This document shows positions 39,250-50,800 of a stretch of 64,000 nt of DNA, in pieces. The translations under genes were made by a program, and so were the position numbers. The notes beneath the pieces are model-generated. The model saw only the letters and a list, made by a program, of their open reading frames with translations, made no database searches and was not told where the DNA came from. Where the stretch lies: the NCBI RefSeq assembly GCF_021347895.1, contig NC_067126.1, positions 29,276,482 to 29,340,481 of the forward strand, given 5' to 3'. Each line of letters begins with the position of its first letter. Position 1 is the first letter of the stretch. Source of the DNA: Acanthochromis polyacanthus. Taxonomy: Eukaryota; Chordata; Actinopteri; Pomacentridae.

Positions 39250-39348
39250 TTGTACAACATTCCTTAAATGTTTGCACTATCTTTGTTGCTGTAGCACTGC
39301 AAATTATCCCCCTGTGGGATTAATAAAGGTTTATCATATCTTATCTTT
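39250..39348 (+). repeat. LINE-type 3' tail
   Basis: The sequence CCCCCTGTGGGATTAATAAAGG followed by TATCATATCTTATCTT matches the characteristic 3' terminus of fish LINE elements. The body of the element is absent. An (AT)n tract lies just upstream (39222-39243). Confidence 0.5.
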
Positions 39349-40269
39349 AAAATGAGCTTTCACATCAGACAATATATAAGCCTAGCTTATATATCTGTGA
39401 TAGGTCTAAATTGATGAGAAAATCTACAGGCTGATAAATCAGATGGGCTCTAAAAATTCTGAGGTAAATTTACCTTCTGTTTAGACAAAGAATAAAGATA
39501 ATAAATAAGCATATCTATCTAAAGAGAAACAAGAAACCACAACTCAAAATACAACACTTTGCCTGCAAGGCAACAACAACGACTGGTCACTCATGCAAAC
39601 ATCTACAGATTAACAACAGCATCCAAATGGCAAAAGCTACACATGGACATAATGGATACGAGTGGTCTGGCTTGTCTGGTTGGGAGATGAGTGATTCTGC
39701 ATCTCAGCAGCGCCATCTTGGCTCCTTTTGCTTTATGTTGTCATCAGCCAGCAGCTGATTAACCAATCACCACATCGTACCTGCACACTCCAATTAGCAC
39801 AGACAGACGCATTCCCAGCTGCTGCACATCATTCCGATTTCCCATGCTGGGGAAGAACAGCAAGCAGTTAAATAACAAAACATCTCTGGAGTGGTAGCAT
39901 GGTCATTATGCTAAGCTAAGCTAGCTCTGGCTATGTTTACCATGCATCATATTAGAGTGATGCCAATCTTCTAGTCTAATTCATACCAAGACAGTGAATT
40001 GTAGTATTTTAACGCTGTCAAATACATTCTTGCATCTCTGATTGTATCAACCAGTGCATCGAAAGATTAAAATGGAACCATGCTATCAGAAGGCTTTTGA
40101 TTTATAAAAGCACATATTGCAGTGCTATAAACATGCAAGTGAACTGAAGACTGAAAATAATACAGAAGTTACCACGTTACCCTGACCTTGTGGAAAAAGA
40201 AAGATGTAGAGAATCTGTCCTTCTGTTAACTTTGAGTTCCAGTCCAGAAGTGTCCTTGAGGGAAGAACT

Positions 40270-40560
40270 TCTCCTTCGCTGTCTCTTTATTCATGAGAAT
40301 CGGCGTTAATCTCCGCAACATGCAACCTTGGACAGCCATGCCAAGACTTGCACCGGCCTCACCTCCCTACAACACCATCACCCACCCTCCCACCCCGTAA
40401 TCCCACAACAATGAGGAAAATCACATTAATGCACCGAGAAGCTGGAGGTCTGGTGCAGCCTATGACAGCTGAGGCGAAGGGGCGCTGCTATCATTTACAT
40501 GCTAATGGTGTTGGTGTGTACGGTGAGAGAGGGGCCGGGGCAGGGGGCTGTGCTGTGCTG
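40270..40560. promoter_or_regulatory. Candidate conserved non-coding element
   Basis: A GC-varied non-repetitive block with TTTATTCATGAGAATCGGCG and an octamer-like ATGCTAAT (40499-40506) beside TATGACAGCTG. It has no open frame that looks genuine. Confidence 0.2.
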
Positions 40561-41309
40561 CTGGTGGAGAAGCTTTTTTGGAGGGCCGCGGCGCAGCACG
40601 CAAAAGCCTGCGGTGTGGAAAAACCATCTGCCGGCCCTCATCTGGTCCAGCCAGCAGGTCCATTTACACACTGCTTAATCAGACGTGTCTGTTGGACGCT
40701 CCTCCTCCTCCTCTACTCTCCTCTGACACACACACACACACTGCCAGGCCTCTTTTCAAACACAAATTAGTCTGTCTTATTTCCTGCTGCTGAGCTGCTG
40801 GTGTCATGCACCTGGTTCTGGATGACATTTGGAGATTTATCCGTTTCCACTGTCTGCATTAGAATCTGCTGCAGCCATTTGTCGACATCTCTGTGTGTTT
40901 TGACTTGAAATAACGTGTGCATTTTACTAGTTCTCCATTAACATACCATGTTACTGAGAGCAGGCTAGAATACAAGCAACCTTTACTTCTCTTCCACTCT
41001 CTCTGCGTGGTGTAGGTGTAATGTCCTCTATTTAGCTGCAATTCAAAGGTTGATGTGGGTGTACTGTAACTTGGCTATCCAGAGAAAAACAAGAAAAAGC
41101 CCAAGAATAGCCTCAGAGATTGAAGCGTAGCAGGAATAGCACCAATCACCTGTGAAACAAGCAATTATTGTGTGGTTATGGAAAGCTAAACTCGGTGGCA
41201 TTTCAGAGAGTCTGACTAAGGAAAATGCAAAGAGCCTGTGCAAGTTTAGAACTTTGATTGCTTCGTCTTGTACTTCAGTTCAAGGATGATGTGTTTTTTA
41301 GGAGCACAT

Positions 41310-41560
41310 TTTCCTTCAAGATCTCTCACATTAATGGATCCACAAAGCTCGTCCTCGGGCGCCATAAAGGCTAAAATCTCATAATGCAATAATTCCCCCG
41401 AAACCAATGTTTTTTATGGTTGACAGCCAGCGGGCATTTAGATTTAGAAAGCTTACGTCCCATATTTTTTCAGTCATATCGGCTAGAAGCAATCTGGGTC
41501 CGGCGCTGGCCTACTTCTAGCCCACTATTTTGAGCAACCCTTTAGAAAGTATTAAACAGA
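41310..41560. promoter_or_regulatory. Candidate conserved non-coding element
   Basis: The block contains GCGCCATAAAGG, TTTTTATGGTTGACAG (Hox-like and TALE-like sites close together) and a CpG-containing GGTCCGGCGCTGG in AT-rich surroundings. There is no coding signal. Confidence 0.2.
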
Positions 41561-44500
41561 GGAGAACAATGCAATTTTTGAGTGGCAGCATTATGAAATA
41601 CTCTCACAGATGAGAGCCACATCTGTCCAATGTGTTGAGGGAGAGGACTGCGGCGACATCAATCATGGGAATGTAGACTGTGATACTAATCAGCCCACGA
41701 CTGGTTCAGACAGAGAGGAAATAGAGTTTTATGATGTTACAGCCTCTTAATGTCACATCTGTAAGTTTCCTGTAATTCCATCACAAGCTGACATGATTTG
41801 GAAAATCACTGTGTGTTGTCCTCAGAGTTTAAGTGATTGTAAACCTCCGCTGGACACCTGATGAATTCCTCACGTGCTCTTAGCTGTACTGACCTTTGAG
41901 TTGAGGACATGTTTTCTCAGGAGGCACTTTGTTTTTGTTCTTTTTTTCAGTGCCACATGTCCATGAAAATAACAAAAATGCCCCTATTTTCATGTTTAAT
42001 ATTCAGATAAAATGTCAAGTGCCTCAAGTGGCAACACAACAACGTGTCCCTTTGACGTCAAGCTCAATTTCCATGACTCATTCGTTTCTAAATAAATCAC
42101 ATCTTCTATTGGGCAGCTCCCGAAAATAGCCAGATAAGAGAGAAGTACAGCATTAATCTTGTTTTTGCACAAGCCTCAGAAGGTACAATACACCTGCCTG
42201 TTTCTGATGCTCCATTTGTCCTGCTTTTAAAATGAAATAAAATTCATGGGGGAAAAGATTTAAGGCTCCTAAATTGACTTTACTGGCTTTCAAGTTTGAG
42301 AACCAGCGCAGGCTTTCCCGACATTCTCTGACTACTTGATGTAATTAAGGTGGATTTAGACTTTCCCTCAGCACATAAAAAACAGACAATTGCTCCGTTA
42401 ATGGTCACCATCAAAAGCCTTAAAACTGCAGAGAAATAAGAAGACAATAGCTTTCTTTCAACAGAGAAAACAGTGTAAATGTAAACTAAATGAATCCATT
42501 CATCAGTGTAAATGATGTTTTTTTATCAGTGCGGCAACCTCACTTAAGTGGTGAATGGGAGGTCCTGTATTTTAAACAAGCAGACGGTGTATAATGGCAA
42601 AATAATCATTTATCCAGTGCTTTCTCCAACTGCGGAATAATCAGTGAATACAGACCAATTTACAACAACAAAGACAACTAATCACATTAAGATTTTCAGC
42701 ACCACTGTGACTCATTCTGCCATCCCAACAAAAACCTCTCACGTGTTTTTCACCAGAAGCAGTGAAAGGATGAATCATGGAGTTGCTTTAAGCAACAAAA
42801 AGGGAATACTTTCAAACACAGCTCTGTCTATCGACAGCAGAGCTTAAAGCTGTTGTCTGCAGTAAGCAGGGAGAAAGTCACGCTCTGTGTCTAAAAGGAA
42901 AAAGTGCTCGAAATCCATTTCAAAGACGAGGGCAGACACTGACGAAAAAAAGTAATGAATATTTTACAGGCAGGGAGTGCAGAGCTGCACTCCAGGTGAC
43001 ACTCTTGTGTTTATAGAGCTTATCAGAAACCCATCGCCCACAGAGCACAGCCAAGGCAAAGCTATGTGTCTGATTGTTTATCAGCAGACTGCTGGTGGGT
43101 TCCCCTGTTACCTGAATGCTTGCATAAGACCAATCACAGGGACAGTATGCTGTAAATTCAACAAAAATGACCCTATTGGAATGAAATGCTGTTGAAGTTT
43201 AGATATGGACGTCTGACTATAAGAGGAAGCTGTATGCCTGCAGTATGGGGCTGCTTCCCTGTAGGGAGCTGATATGGATTTCTATGATGCGAACTGTCAA
43301 AGTATAAATTATATTAACCCCTTAGCTTCCAGTTTTTACCCACATTTTTTTTCCCAGTGAGCTAAAGCATCCTGTTCCACTCTGTGTGACAGCATCACAT
43401 ACCGTATGGGGCTTGTTCTGGCTTGTCATTCGATCTGTGCAATGTTATGTTCAAATTCAAAAGTCTGTGTTTTTGTGGCTTAAAATAAAGCTCTGCAGTT
43501 TTAAGCAAAGCTAGGCTGTACACGGTGAGCTGCCACTGGTCACTGACAGTGAGTCGGGTTTAACCCTCGCATGCATGTTTGCTCAATTTACTAATGTCAG
43601 GAATCAGATTTTTGTATATTATTATGTCTGCAAATGCTTCTCATTGGTTACTTTTACTGTACAATATGTTATCTGAAAGCATTGCTGCTGTGACCAGTAT
43701 AATCCCTAAGGGCTTTTTTAAAGTATTCTCTATGACACAGAAAGCGGGCTAAAGGTTTCTAAAGGCCCAAAGTATAAGTACATACAACCCAATATAATAC
43801 AAGAGATTATAAACAAACATATATTTAGGAGACAAAGCTGTGAATCACACTAATCCCTGTCCAGCATGTAGTCACACACTAGTAAATGAATTGTTAGAAT
43901 ATTTTGAGGAAATCCCTGAGTATTCTCCATCAGAGAACATGAATCCTTGTAAATTCTTCTCCTCTTGCTCAGGTGAGGCTGTGCTAATACTCCATGCTGT
44001 CATTTTGTAACTTAAAATCCCCTCTGAGCATTTGGGTTTTCAACTTATTTTGTCTTATTCCTTGGAGAGAGAAAAGAGCAGCTGTATTAAATTGAAAGGG
44101 AACCTTCTTAGGAAAGTAACGTGTTAGTGCGCAGATCAAATTGGGAAAAAGTAAAACTGACAACATCTCCGCAGCTTGTGTGACTCGAGCTGTGCCAGGC
44201 CTGCCTGTGAAGCAGTCCTTGAACAAGGGCATTTTTTGATTTGGTGTGTATCTTCCTGTGCGCGCTCTCACTGCTCAAGGTGCCTGCCAACTGAATGACT
44301 TTGCTGCGAGGGATTAACAGCAGCGGCGATCTCTTCGTGAAATCTGTCTGTAGCTTCTGAAAAATGATTTCAGAATGTTGGAACTACACACCCACCCGGC
44401 ACACACTGGAACGCACGCGCTCCGACGCACACGCCGAGTTGGTCCTAAGACTTTACATGTGCTTGCATCATCATCCTTTTAATTGAGCTTCCTCTCCTCT

Positions 44501-46410
44501 GCCTGTCGCTGCACTCAATCCACGCATTCTCTCCCATTTTTTCTTCTCTGTCTCCTCTTCTTCTCCCACTCTTTGCCGCCTGCTCTCCAGCACTCGGTTG
44601 CACACTCCTCCTCTTCATCACAGAGCGGGATAGTGAATGTACATTTATATAAACTGATTAGCATTTCAGCCCAGCCTCGGTTTTCTCTTTGCGCTAGCGG
44701 AGTACAAAGAATCGATAGACACAATGCAAGGGGAAAAAAGAGAAGCATGGAGAAATCAATCTTAACTTGCCGTCAAGGTGAGAAAGGCACTTGCGTGGTC
44801 TCTCATAAAATCAGCTGCTAGACAAAGTGTGGAGAAGACAGTCTGGGAGGAGGCCCAGAGGAGATGGCAGGGCTCTGCCTCTCGCTGCTGCGGATCAGTC
44901 AGAGGAAGTTCTGATGTCGGAGGTGGAGGGACTTGAGTCAGTGTTTTTTATCTTACATAAAACTAAAGAACAGGCTCCTCTTTTTATTGCATCCAGTCAT
45001 AACTCTTCCAACACAGCCTCCTCACTTTTGTTTGGTTTTTCTCTTCAAAACACATCTTCTATGCAAGTGCAGTAAAGGTTGCAAAGGTGGGAAACAAAAA
45101 AACAAAACAACGGGAACATTCCTCCAGACATTTCGGAAGAAACATCCACAGCTTACAGTAGTGACTCAATTTAAGTGTACCTCTCACTTTCCTTTCCTTT
45201 TCCAACTCATCTCTGGAGAGCATTAGTCATCTGTGTGTCATGTGGAGGACGTTTGAGTGCATTTCAAACCAGATTTAAATTTTTTGCAGAAAAATGTCCA
45301 CACTGGCCTAAATAAACAAACCAAGAGAGAGAAAAGGTGAGTTTCATTAAGATTTATTCATATGAAAATAATAATATAACAATAATAAGAACATAACGTA
45401 TGTTTTAAACGGCATTAGGAGGGACTGTGTTCAGTGTGATGTTGAGGGCTGCCCCTTAATAAAAAACCACCGGATTTAAATTCAGGATTTGTCTGCTCTT
45501 TGAACACACTGAATCACAAAATTAGCTGAACTGAGATTTGACATGAGGGACTTCTGCACATCAATGCAGTCATGCAAAATTCCTTTTTTGATTATTCTTT
45601 TTTTACATCTAGTGTTTATAGCATTGCAGCATTACATCATTGTGAAAGTTTTTGTGATTTTTACTGATAAATCTCCAGAAAATAACACTAAAAAGAAGAC
45701 GCAGCCCAGCTTAATTGTATCAACTGACTAATAAGGGCCTGTCTCGTTTCTTATTAAATCATGTCATCACAACATCACAACACGTATTCAGCATCCTATC
45801 TCATACTGTAATCTCCTTTTGAAAGGTGCATTAAGTGACTCTTTTTGCCTCAAAGCACAAATAACTGTGACATACTAGTAAAGGCTACCCTGAACTTGTT
45901 TCCCAGACTCCCCCTTCTGTCGGCATGGGAAGATATTTCAATCTCAAAAGCCCCAAAAGCAAATAACAATGCAGATTTATTATTATTATTATATATGTTT
46001 ATATGTATAAATTAGATATATTCCCTCTGCGTTATGTGTCTTACTCATCCCTTGTGTGACAACATCACTTCTACTTCTGTCACTGTAGCTGTGCCAGAGA
46101 CACATCCATGCTATTTCATTTCTTGGCTGCTAATGCAGGTCACTCCAAGTCATGTTTTTCTTTATGCCCCAATTAACCCTGAACACCGCTGCAGTTCAGC
46201 TCAGCCTGACCAGAAAATGTGGTCAGAGGAATATGTTAATGTCTGATAAATGGTTTTAGAAGGTATGTCCTTGGTCTTCACTGGCAGGTACAGTATAGGA
46301 ATGTGCTTCTGTGTAATCCTTGATTGTCAAACACTGACCTACCTACTTACCGACCTACCGCCTGTGATGGTGTCAGTAAAGTGCAGACAAACTGTGGGCC
46401 AAAAACCTTT

Positions 46411-46416
46411 TTTATT
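46411..46416 (-). promoter_or_regulatory. Candidate C3orf70 polyadenylation signal (AATAAA)
   Basis: A minus-strand AATAAA lies about 750 bases downstream of the C3orf70 stop and is the first canonical hexamer I found in the 3' flank. The sequence between 46.4 and 47.17 kb has no other feature and would be 3' UTR. Further hexamers exist downstream, for example near 45.35 and 45.98 kb, and the human transcript has a long 3' UTR, so the true end may lie further on. Confidence 0.3.
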
Positions 46417-47168
46417 AATGCGATAAAAGCAGGTGTGTCCTTGTAGCTCGGAGCCGAGTAATTAATGGGTTAAAAGGCTGATGTGCTTTAGGCCCTCGAG
46501 AGGTAGCTGGCCTTGTAGTTATTATGCTGAAGTGTCAGAATTACTAATGTGTGTGGGTGGAGCCACTGACCAGAGAAAAAGGAATGGCATGCTCGTTTGC
46601 CACTTGAATGCTGAATTAGACTAAAGTCTGACAGACTGACAACTGCAGAACACTAAGAATTACCTAACTGCTCATTATCGTCATGACACATACTTATACC
46701 ACCTTTGTTCAGACATAATTTAGCTCCAGTAATATATACCTAAAGAGAAATCTCAGAGGAAAAAGCCTCCCATTTTTTCTTTCTTTCTTTCCTCTGAAGT
46801 GCACCTACTCTAGATTCTTTTTGTATTTTTGATTTTTTTACCGTATAACCATGTAAAGGAGGTCTCTTTTGGTCCACTGTGCATGTACTTGATATTCTTG
46901 TGCTTCCTCCATTATTTTAATAAGTTCTAGAAATTCACTCCATGCAGAGGATGTGGACAGAGAGGCTGTGTCAGACTGTAGGCGTACAGTCCTCGGCCAC
47001 CTGCCGGAAAACAAATTTGACTCAGAACAACCCTGCAAAGCCCTGCTGCAGTGTCACAGGGGGCTTGCTTCCTATTGGTCCAGAAAAATAAATCCTCCAG
47101 TGTTATTCTTAATAATACCATTCTGCTCTGAAGATCTTCCTTCACAGATGGCGTCTGTGTCATGTCAG

Positions 47169-47860
47169 TTACACAGTTGTTTCAATCTTTTCGATGATCT
47201 CTATCATGGACTTGGAGGGAGAGAGCAGAGAACAGTCGTCCTGATCCCAGAGGCTGCCGGGGCTGGAGTTCCCATCTGTGCTCAACTCGTCCTCCTCCTC
47301 TTCCTCGCTCTCCTCCTCGCAGGACTCCAGGTAGTGCAGACCCAACGCGTTGATGCCGGAGTCCTCGGAGCTGGACGGGGAGGAGCAGTGGTCCATTTTG
47401 GGGCCTTTAATCTTATCCATAGGGGAGGGGTGTTTGTGTTCACTGTACGTCTGCTGGACCGGCTGCGCGGGTGCAGGCGTGTGCTGGGTCGGCGTCGGCG
47501 TCGGTTTGACCGCTTGCCGAGGCTGACTGGGATTCTGGGGCATCTGAGGCGTAGCTGGAGCCGGCGGGGGTGGGGTCGGAGGACGAGGCGGTTCCGGTAA
47601 GGGAGGCGGCGGGCGCTGCACGTAGCACATCTTCCCGTTGATGCGTTTGACAATGTAGTCGTCCACGAACAGGTCCGCGATGACACAGTACTTGGGTGAC
47701 TCCAGGTGAGGCGGAGACTGGAAGCAGGGGGCGAGCTTCAGGAAGCGCTCAGCCAGGGAGACGGATAGGTCGATGGTGTTACTGCACTCTGAGCCGACGG
47801 GCGGCACGGTGGTACTGGGCAGCTGGCACACATTGGTCATGGGCTGGTAAACATACTTAC
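47169..47860 (-). CDS. C3orf70: C3orf70 coding exon 2 (Cys62 to stop)
   Basis: This terminal coding exon has 692 bases and holds residues 62-291 and the stop codon. The acceptor follows a long pyrimidine tract and ends CCTCTAG. The exon then begins GTAAGTATGT, which completes the Cys62 codon and encodes Lys63-Tyr64-Val65. The exon start is therefore itself a near-perfect 5' splice site. The segment coding for the proline-rich insert (about 47418-47610) is GC-rich, which produces long spurious open frames on both strands. Confidence 0.93.
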
Positions 47861-50800
47861 CTAGAGGTGGGAAAACAGAGAAAGGAAAAAAACACAGACA
47901 ACAATTACTCATGACAAAGTAGCAAATTAGACTTTTATTTTAAAGGTGCTGTAATTACTGCTGCTATCTGCTGTAAAAGCTGATGCCAATAGTGATAATC
48001 CCACAAAAAATTATCTCCTGAACCTGGAGTGTTTACTCATTTACTCTCACCACTCTCATCTGCAGCTGTCGACAGTAGGCAGCTGTTCTCAGTACAAAAA
48101 ATAAAAAATAAAAAAATCTCTTGAAACCCACTACATTACCTGCCAAACACCAAACAACAAGCAGACAAAGTTAGCAACTAGCTGGTGTGGAGTGAGCTGC
48201 TAATGAGTCAGATATTTTCCACAGGAGTCCATGAAAATACACACAGTGTTAAAAAGGAGAGAAAATATTAGACTTATTATATTCATCAGGTGGACAGAAA
48301 CATGACTCTTAATGAATGCTAATGTTCCTCAGTGCTGGCTGTATATATGAATACACCACTGTCTGCTAATATGTTATTATTGTAATGTATTGACATAAAA
48401 GGTGTGAAAAGACTAAGTACAGATATAAATAAATATATAACTTATAGCAGTAGCAGCAGCAAATGTATTCAGTCTGAAACTTGCAATTCATGTTCTATTC
48501 TGTGCCCCTTCATAGCCTGTTCCATTCTGTCCTGTTTTTCATGTGCAGATAAAAACAATGCACATTTTTAAAGTAACACAAATAATAATATCTCTTCCTG
48601 TAAAATGTCAGAAATAATAATAATAATAATAATAATAATGACAAAAGCATGTATAAGGACATGTTTTTAGGCAGTTTTCACCAAGGACACAATTTTTGAA
48701 TCTTGTGTGTGTGATAACCAATCATCTGTTCCTTCTTCAGGACGGTGGCAATTTTCACATCACAAAGCTTTTTGTGCTGCCAATGGCAAAACTACCTTTC
48801 TTGCTGCTGCCACTATCTGAGGCAGAGCTGCAGCCAGGTTGAAAGATGGTTTAAATTTGAAGCCATCAAGAGGAGGCCAGCAATCATTTCTGACCATTCA
48901 AAACTGAGGAAAGACTCATTTCAAACACGGTAAAATTACACTCGCGAATAGGGCAGTACAGTAATGTTCACAGCTCTAAAATTATGACATAGTGCTGATT
49001 CACATCAACATTACTGGCACAATGGTGTAATGTGTAGTGTCACATCAATTCTCAGTAAGATAAAGGCCATAAATTTGCTCTGGAAAGTGGCCATAACACC
49101 TTCCATGAGAGCGATGCCTCCCATTTTTACAACTCATGTACTGGTGGTGATAGTACAAAATAAATGCTCCCAAATGTTACTCACTGCTTGCAGCCCACAG
49201 ACTCCAACTCTAAGCTGTGCTGTCTGAATAGTGAAGCTCAGATGTGTGTTTAACTGGCTCCCAGGAGGAAGACGGAGAGAAACTACAGAAGATGACAGGC
49301 CTACGCATCACTTCCTCTCACTCTGTGTCCTTGTCTTTTGTTTCGCTGGCTGGGGGATCCATTCAATCACAATCTTTTCCCAGGTTACACTGACAACATC
49401 AAGCTACTTCAAAGTAGGGAAGTGACTTTCTTTTGTGTTGCTGAATGGACAAAGTGAGTTTGTAATGCTGCACACTTTTTACTGCACACACTGTACACTG
49501 GTCAGCCACAATATTAAAACAACTGACAGGTGAAGGGAATAACACTGATCATCGTGACAATGCAATGTTCTGCTGAGAAATCCTGGCGCCAGGCATTCAG
49601 GTAATGTTACTTTGACACGTACCACCCACCTAAACATTCTTGCAAAGCTAGCAAACACCCTGCACTTCCATGACAGCCTCCCTCAGCAGGACATTGTGCC
49701 CTGCCACACTGCAAAAACAGCACAGGAACAGCCTGAGAAACACCACTAAGGCATTGGCCGACCCTGCAAACTCCCCAGATCCCAATCTGATCGAGCATTC
49801 ATTAAATGTGTCAGAACAAGCCTGATCCGCTAGTAACATCCTGGTGTCTGACACCACAGGACACTCTCAGATGTATCGTGTCCATGCCCAGACAGTTCAG
49901 AGCTGTTTTGGCAGCACAACAAGGTTTAACATTGCGGCTGATCAGTCTATGTAGTTCAACACATCAGCTGCACAATCATAGATTAGCTTTAATGAAATTC
50001 ATCTGAACAATTCGTTATTAAATGGCACAAAACTGCATCATTCACCCATGCGAGGCGATTAACAGCAGCTATGACTGAAGCTTTATGTCTGCAAACTAAA
50101 ATATTGTGACCATAAAACATAGGAGCTTGCGTCGATGCTGACAATAGAAGGAAAATAGTAGCCTTTCTGGGTTTAATGAGAGAAACTCAATGGTCCATGC
50201 TCAGACAGAGATGAGCCCATTCAGGCAGACAAGATAGCAGCAACAAATGAGAGCTAAAGCAGTAGAAGCCGATGTGTTGACATTTAGTTTTTAGCATATT
50301 ACATCTAATTGCATTCATCCATCTGGAGTTTCAAATACCAAGAGCAATACTGGGGGACAGACAGATGCACAGTCGGACAACAAAGCAGGCAGACATATGG
50401 AGCTGACACCACCAGCTCTGGTTGTCTTCAGCAGCCTCGCAGAACGAAAACAGCACATCTGTGAATTCACAAGGTGTCTGCACTTAGTTAGAAATATCAC
50501 TGTTTCTGTACATATGCGTGCAATTGATCTTCCTTACAGTAGTCTGGAAAAAAGGAAGAGAATCTCATTGTGAAGCGGCACACCTTTCAGTCTTTGAATA
50601 TTTGGACTGGAAGGCAGGAAAAAAAAGACTACAAGGTAGCGAATACCAACGTAGGCTGAACAATGCAATGATTTAAAATATTTAAAGGGTCTATGTGCAA
50701 CATTCAAAACTATTGGAAGTTGCTTGAGAACCAGCATCTCAGACCTAAACAACACGTTGGCCACACCTACAACCTCCATTCACGTTTCATTTGCAATCAA

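Larger units (their letters stand above)
38500..46410. other. Intergenic region downstream of C3orf70
   Basis: No gene is recognisable. A local CpG cluster at about 44395-44450 (CGCACGCGCTCCGACGCAC) stands out in AT-rich sequence and could mark a regulatory site. Two candidate conserved blocks and a LINE tail are listed separately. Confidence 0.5.

Noticed and set aside
46953..47600. 215-codon plus-strand open frame with Arg-rich C-terminus
   Set aside because: It lies opposite C3orf70 exon 2; the GC-rich proline-coding segment removes stops on the other strand.
47282..47686. 134-codon minus-strand frame rich in Arg and Ser
   Set aside because: It is an out-of-frame reading of C3orf70 exon 2.
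48741..48842. Exon-like plus-strand stretch after CCTTCTTCAG, 33 codons
   Set aside because: It is short, ends in a stop right after a weak donor, and matches nothing known; chance is sufficient.
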